Assembly (NCBI GenBank): GCA_003446015.1
Contig: DMBU01000087.1
Location: forward strand, 1 to 18,475
Direction of reading: 5' to 3'
Length of the DNA: 18,475 nucleotides
DNA from: Bacteroidales bacterium
GTDB taxonomy: Bacteria; Bacteroidota; Bacteroidia; Bacteroidales; UBA12077
Of the stretch, positions 6,959-15,018 are shown piece by piece. The translations under genes were made by a program, and so were the position numbers. The notes under the pieces are model-generated. The model worked only from the letters and a program-made list of their open reading frames with translations, was not told the origin of the DNA and made no database searches. Every line of letters begins with the position of its first letter. Positions within the stretch are counted from its first letter, which is position 1.

Positions 6959-8818
6959 ATGACACAGCAGAAATCGAATATAGAAATCTCGAATATCGGT
7001 TCGGAACTTAGCAAAGAAAATATTCTCTTTACGATTTCCTCACTTTCAGATTTCCTGTTCATTATAAATACCGAAGGTGTTTATATCGAAGTTAAATTTC
7101 CACATAATAATAATGTTATTGATCTCGATCCTAAATCTTTGATAAATAAGCATTATTCTCAAATCCAGTTGGGCGAGGATTTTAATCGAAAACTTGATAA
7201 ATCTCTTACAAAACTTAAAGAAACAACCATAATCCAAACCTTTGATTTTAGTATCTCGAGTAATAATGAAAAAAAGCATTTTAATGCAAAGATTTCTGAA
7301 TTAAAATCAGAGAAAAAAGAAGTATTGGGTTATGTTATACTTGCTCACGATATTACTAACATAAAGCTTCATGAAGATTTATTAAGCAAAGAACTTGAGG
7401 AACATAAAAAGAAAGTTTTTGAACTGGAGCGGGATGTCAATTTCTACATCAAACAAGGCGATGTAATTACCAGTCAGCGTGCAAAGATTCAAAAAGAAAG
7501 AGATCTGATTTCGGTTGAGAAAGATGTAATGGAAAAGCAAAAGGCTTTAATGGAACAGGATCTAAATTTTATTATGAAACAAGGCGATAAAATTGCTGAG
7601 CAAAAACATAAAATCAAGATCCAGCACGACATAGTTCGAAAGCAAAATAAAAAAATTGAGGATAGTATACTTTATGCTAAACGAATTCAATCAGCAGTTT
7701 TACCTCCAAACAGGTTCATACAACATCTACTTTCGGAACACTTTATTTTCTATAAACCTCGCGATATTGTTAGTGGTGATTTTTACTGGACAAAACAGGT
7801 TGACGATAAAATTTATATTGCTGCTGCTGATTGTACAGGGCATGGAGTTCCCGGAGCTCTTATGAGCATGTTGGGAATAACTTTTCTAAATGAAATTATT
7901 ACCAAAAACCCAAATATACATGCCAATGAGATCTTAAATGAGCTTAGGATACATATTATTAGCTCGTTGCGTCAGACAGGTTCTTCTGGCGAAAGCAGAG
8001 ATGGTTTGGATATTGCCCTTTGTGTAATTGATCACGAAAGAAAGATTCTGGAATATGCAGGAGCTAATAATCCATTATATCTTATTAGAAACTGCGAATT
8101 GATCGAAACTAAAGCAGACAGAATGCCTATTGGAATACATAGAAGGGCTAAAGAATCTTTTCAAAATAATGTAATTGAATTAACTAAAGACGATCTTGTT
8201 TACATCTTTTCTGATGGTTTTGTCGATCAGTTTGGTGGTGAAGATGGAAGAAAATTTTTATCAGCTAATTTTAAAAAACTGCTTGTAGATAATTGTTCCA
8301 AAACCCTTGTTGAACAAAAAAGAATTATTGAGAAAACATTTGATGACTGGAAAGGAGAAAGAAAACAATTAGACGATATTCTTATTATTGGTTTTAAAAT
8401 AGCTTTTGACAAGGAAGAAGTAAAATCAAAAATGGATTATGACTGGGCTGGAAAGACAATTCTAATTGCAGAAGATGATGAAGCCAATGTTCTCTTGCTT
8501 AGAAAAGCATTAGAAAAAACAAATGCAGAAATAATTCATGCAGAGAATGGTAAAGATGCTGTTAAATTCTTTAGAACCAATCCCGACATTGATCTTATTC
8601 TGATGGATATTAGAATGCCTATCATGGACGGAATAGAAGCTACAAGTCAAATAAAGCAGATCGATAAGAATATTCCAATTATTGTTCAAACAGCTTTTAC
8701 AATGTCGTCAGAGAAGGAGAAAAGTTTTAAAGCAGGTTGCGACGATTATATATCAAAACCAATAAATATTAAAGAACTTTACGCGACAGTATGCAAATAC
8801 ATTGAGAAAAACGATTAA
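6959..8818 (+). CDS. PAS, coiled-coil, SpoIIE-type PP2C phosphatase and receiver fusion protein
   Basis: Multidomain signalling phosphatase, 619 residues, no membrane segment. Residues about 20-140 look like a PAS sensor (ending VLGYVILAHDITNIKLHED). A coiled coil follows at about 140-240, with a repeated unit: ERDVNFYIKQGD near 157 and EQDLNFIMKQGD near 199, 42 residues apart. It ends in the DSILYAKRIQSAVLPP lead-in usual before SpoIIE domains. The phosphatase domain (about 245-478) keeps the metal-site motifs: SGDFYW with Asp274, ADCTGHGVPGA with Asp291, SDGF with Asp419, and the final Asp472-Asp473 pair in LDDILIIGF. A full receiver (about 500-617) follows, with acidic residues 505-507, phosphoacceptor Asp550 in LMDIRMP and the SKP lysine. 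The likely substrate is the SiaC-like phosphoprotein encoded upstream; SiaA in Pseudomonas uses the same phosphatase family. Activity may respond to a PAS ligand and to phosphorylation of its own receiver or the neighbouring one. The substrate is inferred, not shown. Confidence 0.9.
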   Translation: MTQQKSNIEISNIGSELSKENILFTISSLSDFLFIINTEGVYIEVKFPHNNNVIDLDPKSLINKHYSQIQLGEDFNRKLDKSLTKLKETTIIQTFDFSISSNNEKKHFNAKISELKSEKKEVLGYVILAHDITNIKLHEDLLSKELEEHKKKVFELERDVNFYIKQGDVITSQRAKIQKERDLISVEKDVMEKQKALMEQDLNFIMKQGDKIAEQKHKIKIQHDIVRKQNKKIEDSILYAKRIQSAVLPPNRFIQHLLSEHFIFYKPRDIVSGDFYWTKQVDDKIYIAAADCTGHGVPGALMSMLGITFLNEIITKNPNIHANEILNELRIHIISSLRQTGSSGESRDGLDIALCVIDHERKILEYAGANNPLYLIRNCELIETKADRMPIGIHRRAKESFQNNVIELTKDDLVYIFSDGFVDQFGGEDGRKFLSANFKKLLVDNCSKTLVEQKRIIEKTFDDWKGERKQLDDILIIGFKIAFDKEEVKSKMDYDWAGKTILIAEDDEANVLLLRKALEKTNAEIIHAENGKDAVKFFRTNPDIDLILMDIRMPIMDGIEATSQIKQIDKNIPIIVQTAFTMSSEKEKSFKAGCDDYISKPINIKELYATVCKYIEKND

Positions 8819-8819
8819 A

Positions 8820-8851
8820 AGAAAGACCGGTTTTAAAAACCAATCTTTTTT
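8820..8851. terminator. Bidirectional intrinsic terminator
   Basis: An inner stem GGTTTT/AAAACC (from 8829 to 8841) is extended by AAAGA (8822-8826) against TCTTT (8844-8848) across a CC/AA mismatch. A T tract follows on the + strand (8846-8851) and a purine-rich stretch that reads as T-rich on the - strand precedes it. It sits exactly between the convergent phosphatase and aminotransferase genes and can serve both. Confidence 0.75.
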
Positions 8852-8852
8852 A

Positions 8853-10049
8853 TTATTTCAATTTTTCAATTGCGTTTTTCATTCTTTTTATTGCCTCTTC
8901 GAGTTTCTCATCGGAAGTTGCATACGAAAATCTCAAATAATCCGGAGATCCAAATGCATCGCCTGTAACAGTTGCAACATGCGCTTCTTCTAAGATATAA
9001 AGAGCTAAATCCGAAGCATCCTTAATGGTTTTTCCGTTATAGGATTTCCCAAATAAAGATTTTACTTCAGGAAATAAGTAAAACGCTCCTTCAGGGACAT
9101 TTACCCTAAAATCTTTAATCTCTTTGGTTAATTTAACAACCAGGTCTCTCCTTCTTTTAAAGGCCACTACCATCTCCTTAATATTATCTGTTTCAATGTT
9201 AAGTGCAGCAACCGAAGCCATTTGAGAAACAGAAGATGCTCCTGATGTTAATTGACCCTGAATTTTATTACATGCTTTAGCAATCCACTTTGGTGCAGCA
9301 ATATATCCAATTCTCCATCCGGTCATTGCATATCCTTTGGATACTCCATTAATGATAATTACCTTATCGCGAATAAAATCAAACTGTGCAATGCTTTCAT
9401 GCTTTCCCACAAAATTGATATGCTCATAAATCTCATCCGATAAAATATGCATATCGACTCCACTTTCTGCAACTACTTTAGCGATTGCTTCCAGTTCGTT
9501 CTTTGAATACAAACTGCCCGAGGGATTCGAAGGTGAACATAAAAACATGGCCTTCGTTTTAGGTGTAATAGCCTTTTTTAATTGTTCTGGAGTGATTTTA
9601 AAATCTGAATCAATATCAGTATCAATAATTACGTTTGTACCTTCAGCAAGTTTTACAAGCTCAACATAACTTACCCAATATGGAGCAGGGACAATAACCT
9701 CATCTCCTTTATTAATTAATGATAATATGACATTTGCCAATGAATGTTTTGCTCCATTAGAAACAATGATTTGATCTGTGGCATATTCAAGGTTATTTTC
9801 TCTTTTCAATTTACCCGAAATTGCCTTTAATAACTCCGGATAACCAGGAACTGGTGAATAATGACTATAATTGTCATGAATTGCTTTAATGGCAGCCTCT
9901 TTAATATGTTGTGGAGTATTAAAATCAGGCTCACCTACACTTAAATTAATGATGTCGATTCCCTGAGCTTGTAAATCACGACTTTTTTGGCTCATCTCGA
10001 GAGTTTGAGAAATAGCCAGGCTTGATACTCTTTGCGAAACATTTTCCAT
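8853..10049 (-). CDS. Aspartate/aromatic-type aminotransferase, class I, PLP-dependent
   Basis: Cytoplasmic pyridoxal-phosphate enzyme, 398 residues, typical of the class I-gamma aspartate aminotransferases that interconvert aspartate and oxaloacetate with glutamate. Visible landmarks are INLSVGEPDFNTP near residue 34, VSNGAKHSLANVI (cofactor phosphate and ring region), LCSPSNPSGS (Asn of the substrate/cofactor site), SDEIYE with the Asp that contacts the pyridine nitrogen, and NGVSKGYAMTGWRIGY, where Lys238 is the Schiff-base lysine. Near the C-terminus FSYATS places the substrate carboxylate-binding Arg (YLRFSYA). The motif set fits aspartate best, but prephenate or broader substrate use is common in this subgroup, so I give no gene symbol. 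It is monocistronic: a bidirectional terminator lies downstream and a divergent gene starts 186 bases upstream. It was not seen near other amino-acid genes. Confidence 0.93.
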   Translation of the reverse strand: MENVSQRVSSLAISQTLEMSQKSRDLQAQGIDIINLSVGEPDFNTPQHIKEAAIKAIHDNYSHYSPVPGYPELLKAISGKLKRENNLEYATDQIIVSNGAKHSLANVILSLINKGDEVIVPAPYWVSYVELVKLAEGTNVIIDTDIDSDFKITPEQLKKAITPKTKAMFLCSPSNPSGSLYSKNELEAIAKVVAESGVDMHILSDEIYEHINFVGKHESIAQFDFIRDKVIIINGVSKGYAMTGWRIGYIAAPKWIAKACNKIQGQLTSGASSVSQMASVAALNIETDNIKEMVVAFKRRRDLVVKLTKEIKDFRVNVPEGAFYLFPEVKSLFGKSYNGKTIKDASDLALYILEEAHVATVTGDAFGSPDYLRFSYATSDEKLEEAIKRMKNAIEKLK

Positions 10050-10235
10050 AATTCAAAAAATTAAAAAAGGTCAATGCACAAACATTAACCATTATGTTAT
10101 ATTTTTTATAAATTTGATTTAAACTATTAGTTTAAGCTTTTTCTTTAAGATGTAAAGATAAAATAAATAAAAGTATTAATTTGTGTTGTAAAACAATATC
10201 TCAACATTACAACTAAAACAATCAATATCAACAAC

Positions 10236-10757
10236 ATGAGCGAAATTTTAGAAATCTTAAAATACACTTTACCTGCAATAATTGTATTAATTGCTACTAT
10301 TTTTATTGTCAAACAAATTGTAAAAAACGATCAAAGCAGGAGAAATTATGAGATTGTATCAAAAAATCAGCAATTAATAACTCCCATTCGTTTACAAGCG
10401 TATGAACGATTGGCCCTTTTACTTGAAAGAATATCGCCAGAATCGCTTATCATGAGAGTAAGTAAACCTAATATGACAGCTAAACAATTACAATCTGAAC
10501 TCTTAAGTACAATACGTTCAGAATTTGATCATAATGTATCGCAGCAAATATATGTAACACCCCAGGTATGGGAGATTATTAAAAACTCAAGAGCCAAACT
10601 AACTCAATTAATAAATTCAGCAGCAAGCAGAGTTAAACCTGATTCTCCGGCTATAAATTTGAGTAAAATTATCCTGGAAGATTTAATGTCTCAGGAAAAA
10701 TCACCTATGAGCTTAGCTCTTGAGGCATTAAAGAATGAAGTAAAGATGCTCTATTAG
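10236..10757 (+). CDS. Membrane-anchored protein of unknown function, Bacteroidota type
   Basis: I do not recognise a function. The 173-residue protein has one N-terminal membrane segment (about 10-27, YTLPAIIVLIATIFIVKQIV), followed by a basic stretch and a mainly helical soluble domain, so most of it should face the cytoplasm. Distinct segments are TPIRLQAYERLALLLERISPESLIMRV, which looks like an amphipathic helix pair, then QLQSELLSTIRSEFDHNVSQQIYVTPQVWEIIK and a C-terminal helix LALEALKNEVKML. From memory, similar proteins are widespread in Bacteroidota and annotated only as hypothetical or DUF families. It is the first gene of a tight three-gene + operon (36 bases to the HAD gene). Being first and membrane-bound, it may organise or localise the operon products, but that is a guess. 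Confidence 0.8.
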   Translation: MSEILEILKYTLPAIIVLIATIFIVKQIVKNDQSRRNYEIVSKNQQLITPIRLQAYERLALLLERISPESLIMRVSKPNMTAKQLQSELLSTIRSEFDHNVSQQIYVTPQVWEIIKNSRAKLTQLINSAASRVKPDSPAINLSKIILEDLMSQEKSPMSLALEALKNEVKMLY

Positions 10758-10793
10758 AATATCCTATAGCTAATTCTGGTAAAATAAAAACTC

Positions 10794-11489
10794 ATGTTAA
10801 AAGAAATTAAAGTTATTGGATTCGATGCTGATGATACTCTTTGGGTTAACGAACCATATTTTAAGGAACTAGAAGATAAATTCTGTGCATTACTGAGCGA
10901 TTTTCTTTCTTCTGATCAAATCTCAAAAGAACTTTTCAAAACAGAAATGCAGAATCTTGAACTCTATGGTTATGGAGTAAAAGCTTTCATGTTGTCGTTA
11001 ATTGAAACAGCAATTAAAATTACCAATGGAACAGCTCCTGTTGAAATAATTGAGAAGATTATTGATCTTGGGAAACAACAATTAAACAAACCTGTTATTT
11101 TATTAGATGGAATTAAAAATGTTCTTGAAAAATTGTACTCCCTGAATTATAAACTTATTGTCGCTACTAAAGGAGATTTATTGGATCAGGAAAGAAAACT
11201 AATGAAATCAGGTTTAGAAAGATATTTTCATCACATCGAAATTATGAGTGATAAAAAAGACTCTGATTATCAAAAATTGTTAGATCATTTGGAAATTAAG
11301 CCTGCAGAATTTGTTATGATTGGGAATTCTTTAAAATCGGATATCCTGCCGGTAACTAATATTGGGGGAAAAGGAATACATATACCATATCATACTACCT
11401 GGCAACATGAAAATATATCTTCAGATAAAGTTGAAAATAACAATTATATTGAAGTAGAATCAATATCCGATGTATTAAAGCTGTTTTGA
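10794..11489 (+). CDS. HAD-superfamily phosphatase
   Basis: Haloacid dehalogenase-type hydrolase of 231 residues, expected to remove phosphate from a small metabolite. All four HAD motifs are visible: motif I FDADDTLW with nucleophile Asp11 and acid Asp13; motif II VATKGD with the Thr; motif III lysine in the DKKDSDYQKLL region; motif IV MIGNSLKSDILP with the metal-binding Asp. Between motifs I and II there is an alpha-helical C1-type cap (about residues 17-90). The layout resembles YjjG/phosphoglycolate-phosphatase-like members, but substrate cannot be read from sequence. It lies 36 bases after the membrane-protein gene, and the CAT-like gene begins 1 base after its stop (TGA-G-ATG), which implies coupled translation with that acyltransferase. 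Confidence 0.88.
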   Translation: MLKEIKVIGFDADDTLWVNEPYFKELEDKFCALLSDFLSSDQISKELFKTEMQNLELYGYGVKAFMLSLIETAIKITNGTAPVEIIEKIIDLGKQQLNKPVILLDGIKNVLEKLYSLNYKLIVATKGDLLDQERKLMKSGLERYFHHIEIMSDKKDSDYQKLLDHLEIKPAEFVMIGNSLKSDILPVTNIGGKGIHIPYHTTWQHENISSDKVENNNYIEVESISDVLKLF

Positions 11490-11490
11490 G

Positions 11491-12120
11491 ATGAAAAAAA
11501 TTATTGATATTGAAAAATGGATAAGAAAAGAACATTTCGAATGGTTTAGCAATTTTGACGAACCTTTTTTTGGAATTGTTTCTGAAGTGGATTGCAGTTT
11601 TGCATATGCCAAATCGAAAAAGAATAACATCCCGTTTTATCATAATTATTTGCATAAATCCTTAAAAGCTGTAAACTTAATCGAAGAATTCAGACTCAGA
11701 ATTGAAGATGATAAAGTTGTACTTTATGATCAGATAAATGCTTCTGCAACTTTAAATAACAGTGATAATCTTTACGCAATGTCATTCATTGAATATCATG
11801 AAGATTTAATGCAGTTTAGTAAAAATGTAAACATAGAAGAACAAAGAGTTCGTAAAATAAAAGGACTTGGGGTTTCAGAAAATACTGCCCGAAAAGATGT
11901 TATCCATTATTCATCTGTGCCCTGGTTTAAAATAACCGGATTAAGCCATGCACGTAATTACAAGTATAAAGATAGTGTTCCTAAAATTACTTTTGGCAAA
12001 TTTGAAACTATTGGAAATAAGAAAATTATGAATATTTCAATTAATGGGCATCACGGATTAATGGATGGCTCACATGTGGCCAACTATTTAAATACTTTTC
12101 AGGATTTACTTAATTGTTAA
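11491..12120 (+). CDS. Chloramphenicol acetyltransferase-fold acyltransferase
   Basis: 209-residue member of the CAT family, near the usual 210-220. These are trimeric enzymes that transfer acetyl from acetyl-CoA. The N-terminus reads IDIEKWIRKEHFEWF, the standard CAT opening. HYSSVPWFKITGL and PKITFGKF match the middle of the fold. The active-site motif is HHGLMDG, with catalytic His188 and structural Asp192 (His195 and Asp199 in classical CAT), and a Gly where the classical enzymes have Ala. The residue set is therefore intact, but chromosomal CAT-like proteins in Bacteroidota are common and often not resistance enzymes. The operon position, one base after a HAD phosphatase gene, points to a metabolic acceptor. 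The gene ends head to head with the beta-barrel gene: its stop at 12118-12120 abuts that gene's stop at 12121. Confidence 0.87.
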   Translation: MKKIIDIEKWIRKEHFEWFSNFDEPFFGIVSEVDCSFAYAKSKKNNIPFYHNYLHKSLKAVNLIEEFRLRIEDDKVVLYDQINASATLNNSDNLYAMSFIEYHEDLMQFSKNVNIEEQRVRKIKGLGVSENTARKDVIHYSSVPWFKITGLSHARNYKYKDSVPKITFGKFETIGNKKIMNISINGHHGLMDGSHVANYLNTFQDLLNC

Positions 12121-12864
12121 TTAACGAGGTGTGAGATAAATAATAATCCCGGTTGTGAGCATAATTGATTTATTTTTAGGCTTATCGACAGCTTGCTCAG
12201 GCCAAAAAGTATCATAGTTGAAATTATAGCGTGTTTCCGCTGTTTTATTGTCGAGGTTTATAAATCCCCGTGTATATCTGAAATCAAGGAACAGATCTAT
12301 ACTTCTGTTATACCGGCCTTGAATTCCAACACCAAACATATATCCTGCATCAAATTGATTAAGATTGGGTTTTATATCTTCATTAATAGACTCAGTAATG
12401 TAATCGTCGCCAATAATAATTTCATATGTTCCTTTCGTATTAGCCATAAATAAATATGCTGCGTATCCCCCACCATAAATATAAATTTCAGGATCCCGGG
12501 TAAAATTAAATTTCACATAGATAGGTAAAGTTGCATAATGCAGATTCATCTTCATATCGTGGTTGGTAAACTTACCTCCTTTCGACTCATAATTTAACTC
12601 ACCGCGAATTGATAACATGGGATGCAAATAAATTGCGCCTGTAACTCCAACTTGAGCACTTATTTTTTTTGCAAATTGATCTATTGCTTCATCTCCGGTA
12701 ACAGTTGATAAAAGGACCCCTCCTTTTAATCCTATGGTTGGGCTTTTTTTAACATTGTATGCAAAAACCTGTGGATTTCTTGGGTTTTGTGAATATAAAG
12801 CATAGCCCGGTGCTAAAAGAATTAACACAAAATATATAAATACTGCTTTGTTTCTAAAACCCAT
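12121..12864 (-). CDS. PorT-type outer membrane beta-barrel protein
   Basis: 247 residues with a signal peptide (about 1-25, hydrophobic FIYFVLILLAPGYALYSQ) and a body of alternating aromatic/polar strands typical of the small 8-strand barrels (OMP_b-brl_2, PorT-like) of Bacteroidota. Strand-like segments include TIGLKGGVLLSTV, QVGVTGAIYLHPMLSIRGELNYESKGG, LHYATLPIYVKFNF, IYIYGGGYAAYLF and FDAGYMFGVGIQGRY; the protein ends in a strand, GIIIYLTPR. No enzyme motif is present. Function is unknown; such proteins are surface or periplasm-facing barrels, and PorT itself serves the type IX secretion system, but the similarity here is only family level. A very good promoter lies just upstream (12888-12918), so it is transcribed separately from htpG. 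Confidence 0.82.
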   Translation of the reverse strand: MGFRNKAVFIYFVLILLAPGYALYSQNPRNPQVFAYNVKKSPTIGLKGGVLLSTVTGDEAIDQFAKKISAQVGVTGAIYLHPMLSIRGELNYESKGGKFTNHDMKMNLHYATLPIYVKFNFTRDPEIYIYGGGYAAYLFMANTKGTYEIIIGDDYITESINEDIKPNLNQFDAGYMFGVGIQGRYNRSIDLFLDFRYTRGFINLDNKTAETRYNFNYDTFWPEQAVDKPKNKSIMLTTGIIIYLTPR

Positions 12865-12887
12865 TTTTTATTTTGAATACTAAATTA

Positions 12888-12918
12888 CAAAAATAAACAA
12901 TAAAAAAAGCCTGCCAAA
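12888..12918 (-). promoter_or_regulatory. Bacteroidota-type promoter for the beta-barrel gene
   Basis: On the - strand the -33 box TTTG (12918-12915) is followed after 19 bases by TATTTTTG (12895-12888), an exact match to the TTTG-N19-TAnnTTTG consensus. Transcription would start near 12882, leaving a leader of roughly 18 bases. The -33 box lies in the loop/stem of the htpG terminator. Confidence 0.7.
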
Positions 12919-12930
12919 TTATTGACAGGC
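12901..12930 (-). terminator. Intrinsic terminator of htpG
   Basis: In the - strand RNA, GCCUGUCA pairs with UGGCAGGC over 8 bp (one U-G wobble) around a 6-base AT loop, followed by seven U (from 12908 to 12902). On the + strand the wobble becomes a C-A mismatch, so the - direction is favoured. It lies 23 bases after the htpG stop codon. Confidence 0.85.
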
Positions 12931-12953
12931 AAGTAAAAACAATAATTGTGCAA

Positions 12954-15002
12954 TTATTTGATTAAATCAACACTTCGTTTTACAAACTTTGTTAAGTCTT
13001 CGCCTTTTAGCATATTGTTTGCAAGAAGCGCAAGATCAATAAGTTGCTTGATGTATTTATTTTCAGAACCATACTTAACCATGATCTCTTTCTTTTGATT
13101 CTTTAGCTCATCTATTTTCTTTTCAACATCAGCTAATTTATCTTTATCGGCCTGGTTAATTTCTTCGTCCTTTTTGCCTTCTTTGGCTTTTTCTAAAGCA
13201 GTTTTTTCTTCTTCAATAGGTTTTAGTTCTTCCAATATCTTAGAAACTTTTGCTCCAGCTTTCTTTTCTTTTTGTTCAAGAATTTTTTCAACCAAACGAT
13301 GGTTAGCATTTAAGACCAGGTTATAACTATCGGGCAATTCACCATAAAAATTCATTCCGCCACCACCCATTGCAGCCATATCTTTCATACGTCGCATGAA
13401 TTCCGATTGAGTAACCATTATCGGGTCGTCAGTATCTTTCAGATTTTCGAAAGAGACTGTGAATGAAGCAAATGTTGGTAGTTGACTTTCAAACATTTGT
13501 GTTAACTGTTCTTTATCCTCAGCAGAAAGATTTGATTCTGCAGCATCTTCTTTACGTATTAACTTATCTACAACATCTGAGTCAACACGTAAAAATCTTG
13601 AGTTACTAAATTTAGTTTCAATATGGTTTATAAAATGGGTATCTAACTGACCGTCCATGATCAATACATCATATCCCTTCGATTTAGCATTTTCGATGAA
13701 AGTGAATTGCTTATCTTTATCGGTAGCATATAAATAAATCAGATTTTTATCTTTATCAGTCTGATTTTCCTTAATTAACTTCTCATACTCTTCGAAAGTG
13801 AAATATTTACCATCTGTATTTTTAAATAAGGTAAACTTTTGAGCTTTTTCATAAAATTTCTCTTCGGTTAACATTCCGTATTCAATAAAAACCTTTAAAT
13901 CATCCCACTTTTTCTCATATTGAGGACGATCATTTTTAAAGATATCTTCTAATCGGTCTCCCACCTTTTTGGTAATATGATTTGATATTTTTTTAACATT
14001 CGAATCACTTTGTAAATAGCTTCGTGAAACGTTTAATGGAATATCAGGAGAATCAAGAACTCCATGTAATAATGTTAAAAACTCAGGAACAATACCCTCA
14101 ACGGAATCGGTAACAAAAACCTGGTTCGCATACAACTGAATTTTATTTTTCTGAACTTCAATATTATTCTTAATCTTAGGGAAATAAAGTATTCCCGTCA
14201 AGTTAAAAGGATAATCAACATTTAAATGAATATGAAATAATGGTTCTTCCTTAAAGGGATATAACTTATCATAAAACTCTTTATAATCTTCGTCTTTTAA
14301 TTCAGTTGGGGTTTGAGTCCATAATGGTTTGGTGTCATTAATTATGTTTAATTCCCCAGTTTCAACCTCTTTACCATCTTTCCATTCTTTTTTCTTTCCA
14401 AAAGCAATTTCAATTGGCAAGAACCTGCAGTATTTATTTAATAGTTCATTAATTCTTTTCTCTTCAGCAAATTCTTTCGATTCATCGTCGATATATAAAA
14501 TAATATCCGTTCCACGATCTTCTTTTTCAACTTCTTCAGTTACATATTCAGGACTTCCGTCGCATGACCACTTAACAGCCTTTGAATCATCCTTATATGA
14601 CTTAGTAATAATTTCAACTTTTTCTGAAACCATAAAAGAAGAATAAAAACCTAAACCGAATTTTCCAATAATAGTTGTTTGATCTTTAAATTTATTAAGA
14701 AACTCTTCGGCACTTGAAAATGCGATTTGATTAATGTATTTATCAATCTCCTCTGCTGTCATCCCAATACCCCTGTCACTTATGGTAAGTGTTTTCTTTT
14801 TGGTATCTAATGAAATCTTTATGGTTAAATCACCAAGGTCTCCTTTAAAATCGCCTAAAGAAGCTAATTTCTTTAACTTCTGTGTAGCATCAATAGCATT
14901 TGATACTAATTCACGTAAAAATATCTCATGATCCGAATACAGAAACTTTTTAATTATGGGAAAAATATTTTCTGTAGTTACTCCAATTTTACCTTTTTGC
15001 AT
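12954..15002 (-). CDS. htpG: Chaperone HtpG (Hsp90)
   Basis: Bacterial Hsp90, an ATP-driven dimeric cytoplasmic chaperone that matures and protects client proteins during stress. The N-terminal GHKL ATPase domain shows FLRELVSNAIDA with the catalytic Glu31 and Mg-binding Asn35, SDRGIGM with nucleotide-contacting Asp76, and IGKFGLGFYSSFMV as the lid glycine motif. The middle domain includes NVSRSYLQSD, with the ATP-contacting Arg. With the corrected start the protein is 682 residues, longer than E. coli (624). The extra length includes a highly charged Lys/Glu-rich stretch at about 591-640 in the C-terminal domain. I start at ATG 15002 (MQKGKIGV), as in other HtpG proteins. The longer frame to 15050 adds 16 residues (MMLNLPVGRQAQNNIK) that are only a read-through of a repeat hairpin. 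An intrinsic terminator follows the gene. Confidence 0.97.
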   Translation of the reverse strand: MQKGKIGVTTENIFPIIKKFLYSDHEIFLRELVSNAIDATQKLKKLASLGDFKGDLGDLTIKISLDTKKKTLTISDRGIGMTAEEIDKYINQIAFSSAEEFLNKFKDQTTIIGKFGLGFYSSFMVSEKVEIITKSYKDDSKAVKWSCDGSPEYVTEEVEKEDRGTDIILYIDDESKEFAEEKRINELLNKYCRFLPIEIAFGKKKEWKDGKEVETGELNIINDTKPLWTQTPTELKDEDYKEFYDKLYPFKEEPLFHIHLNVDYPFNLTGILYFPKIKNNIEVQKNKIQLYANQVFVTDSVEGIVPEFLTLLHGVLDSPDIPLNVSRSYLQSDSNVKKISNHITKKVGDRLEDIFKNDRPQYEKKWDDLKVFIEYGMLTEEKFYEKAQKFTLFKNTDGKYFTFEEYEKLIKENQTDKDKNLIYLYATDKDKQFTFIENAKSKGYDVLIMDGQLDTHFINHIETKFSNSRFLRVDSDVVDKLIRKEDAAESNLSAEDKEQLTQMFESQLPTFASFTVSFENLKDTDDPIMVTQSEFMRRMKDMAAMGGGGMNFYGELPDSYNLVLNANHRLVEKILEQKEKKAGAKVSKILEELKPIEEEKTALEKAKEGKKDEEINQADKDKLADVEKKIDELKNQKKEIMVKYGSENKYIKQLIDLALLANNMLKGEDLTKFVKRSVDLIK

Positions 15003-15018
15003 TTTTATATTATTTTGA

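Noticed and set aside
10109..10116. TAAATTTG on the + strand, a possible -7 box for the 10236 gene
   Set aside because: No TTTG box about 19 bases upstream, and it is 120 bases from the gene; likely chance in an AT-rich spacer.
11491..12120. CAT-like gene considered as an acquired chloramphenicol-resistance gene
   Set aside because: Base use matches the neighbours, it is translationally coupled to a HAD gene, and no mobile element is nearby.
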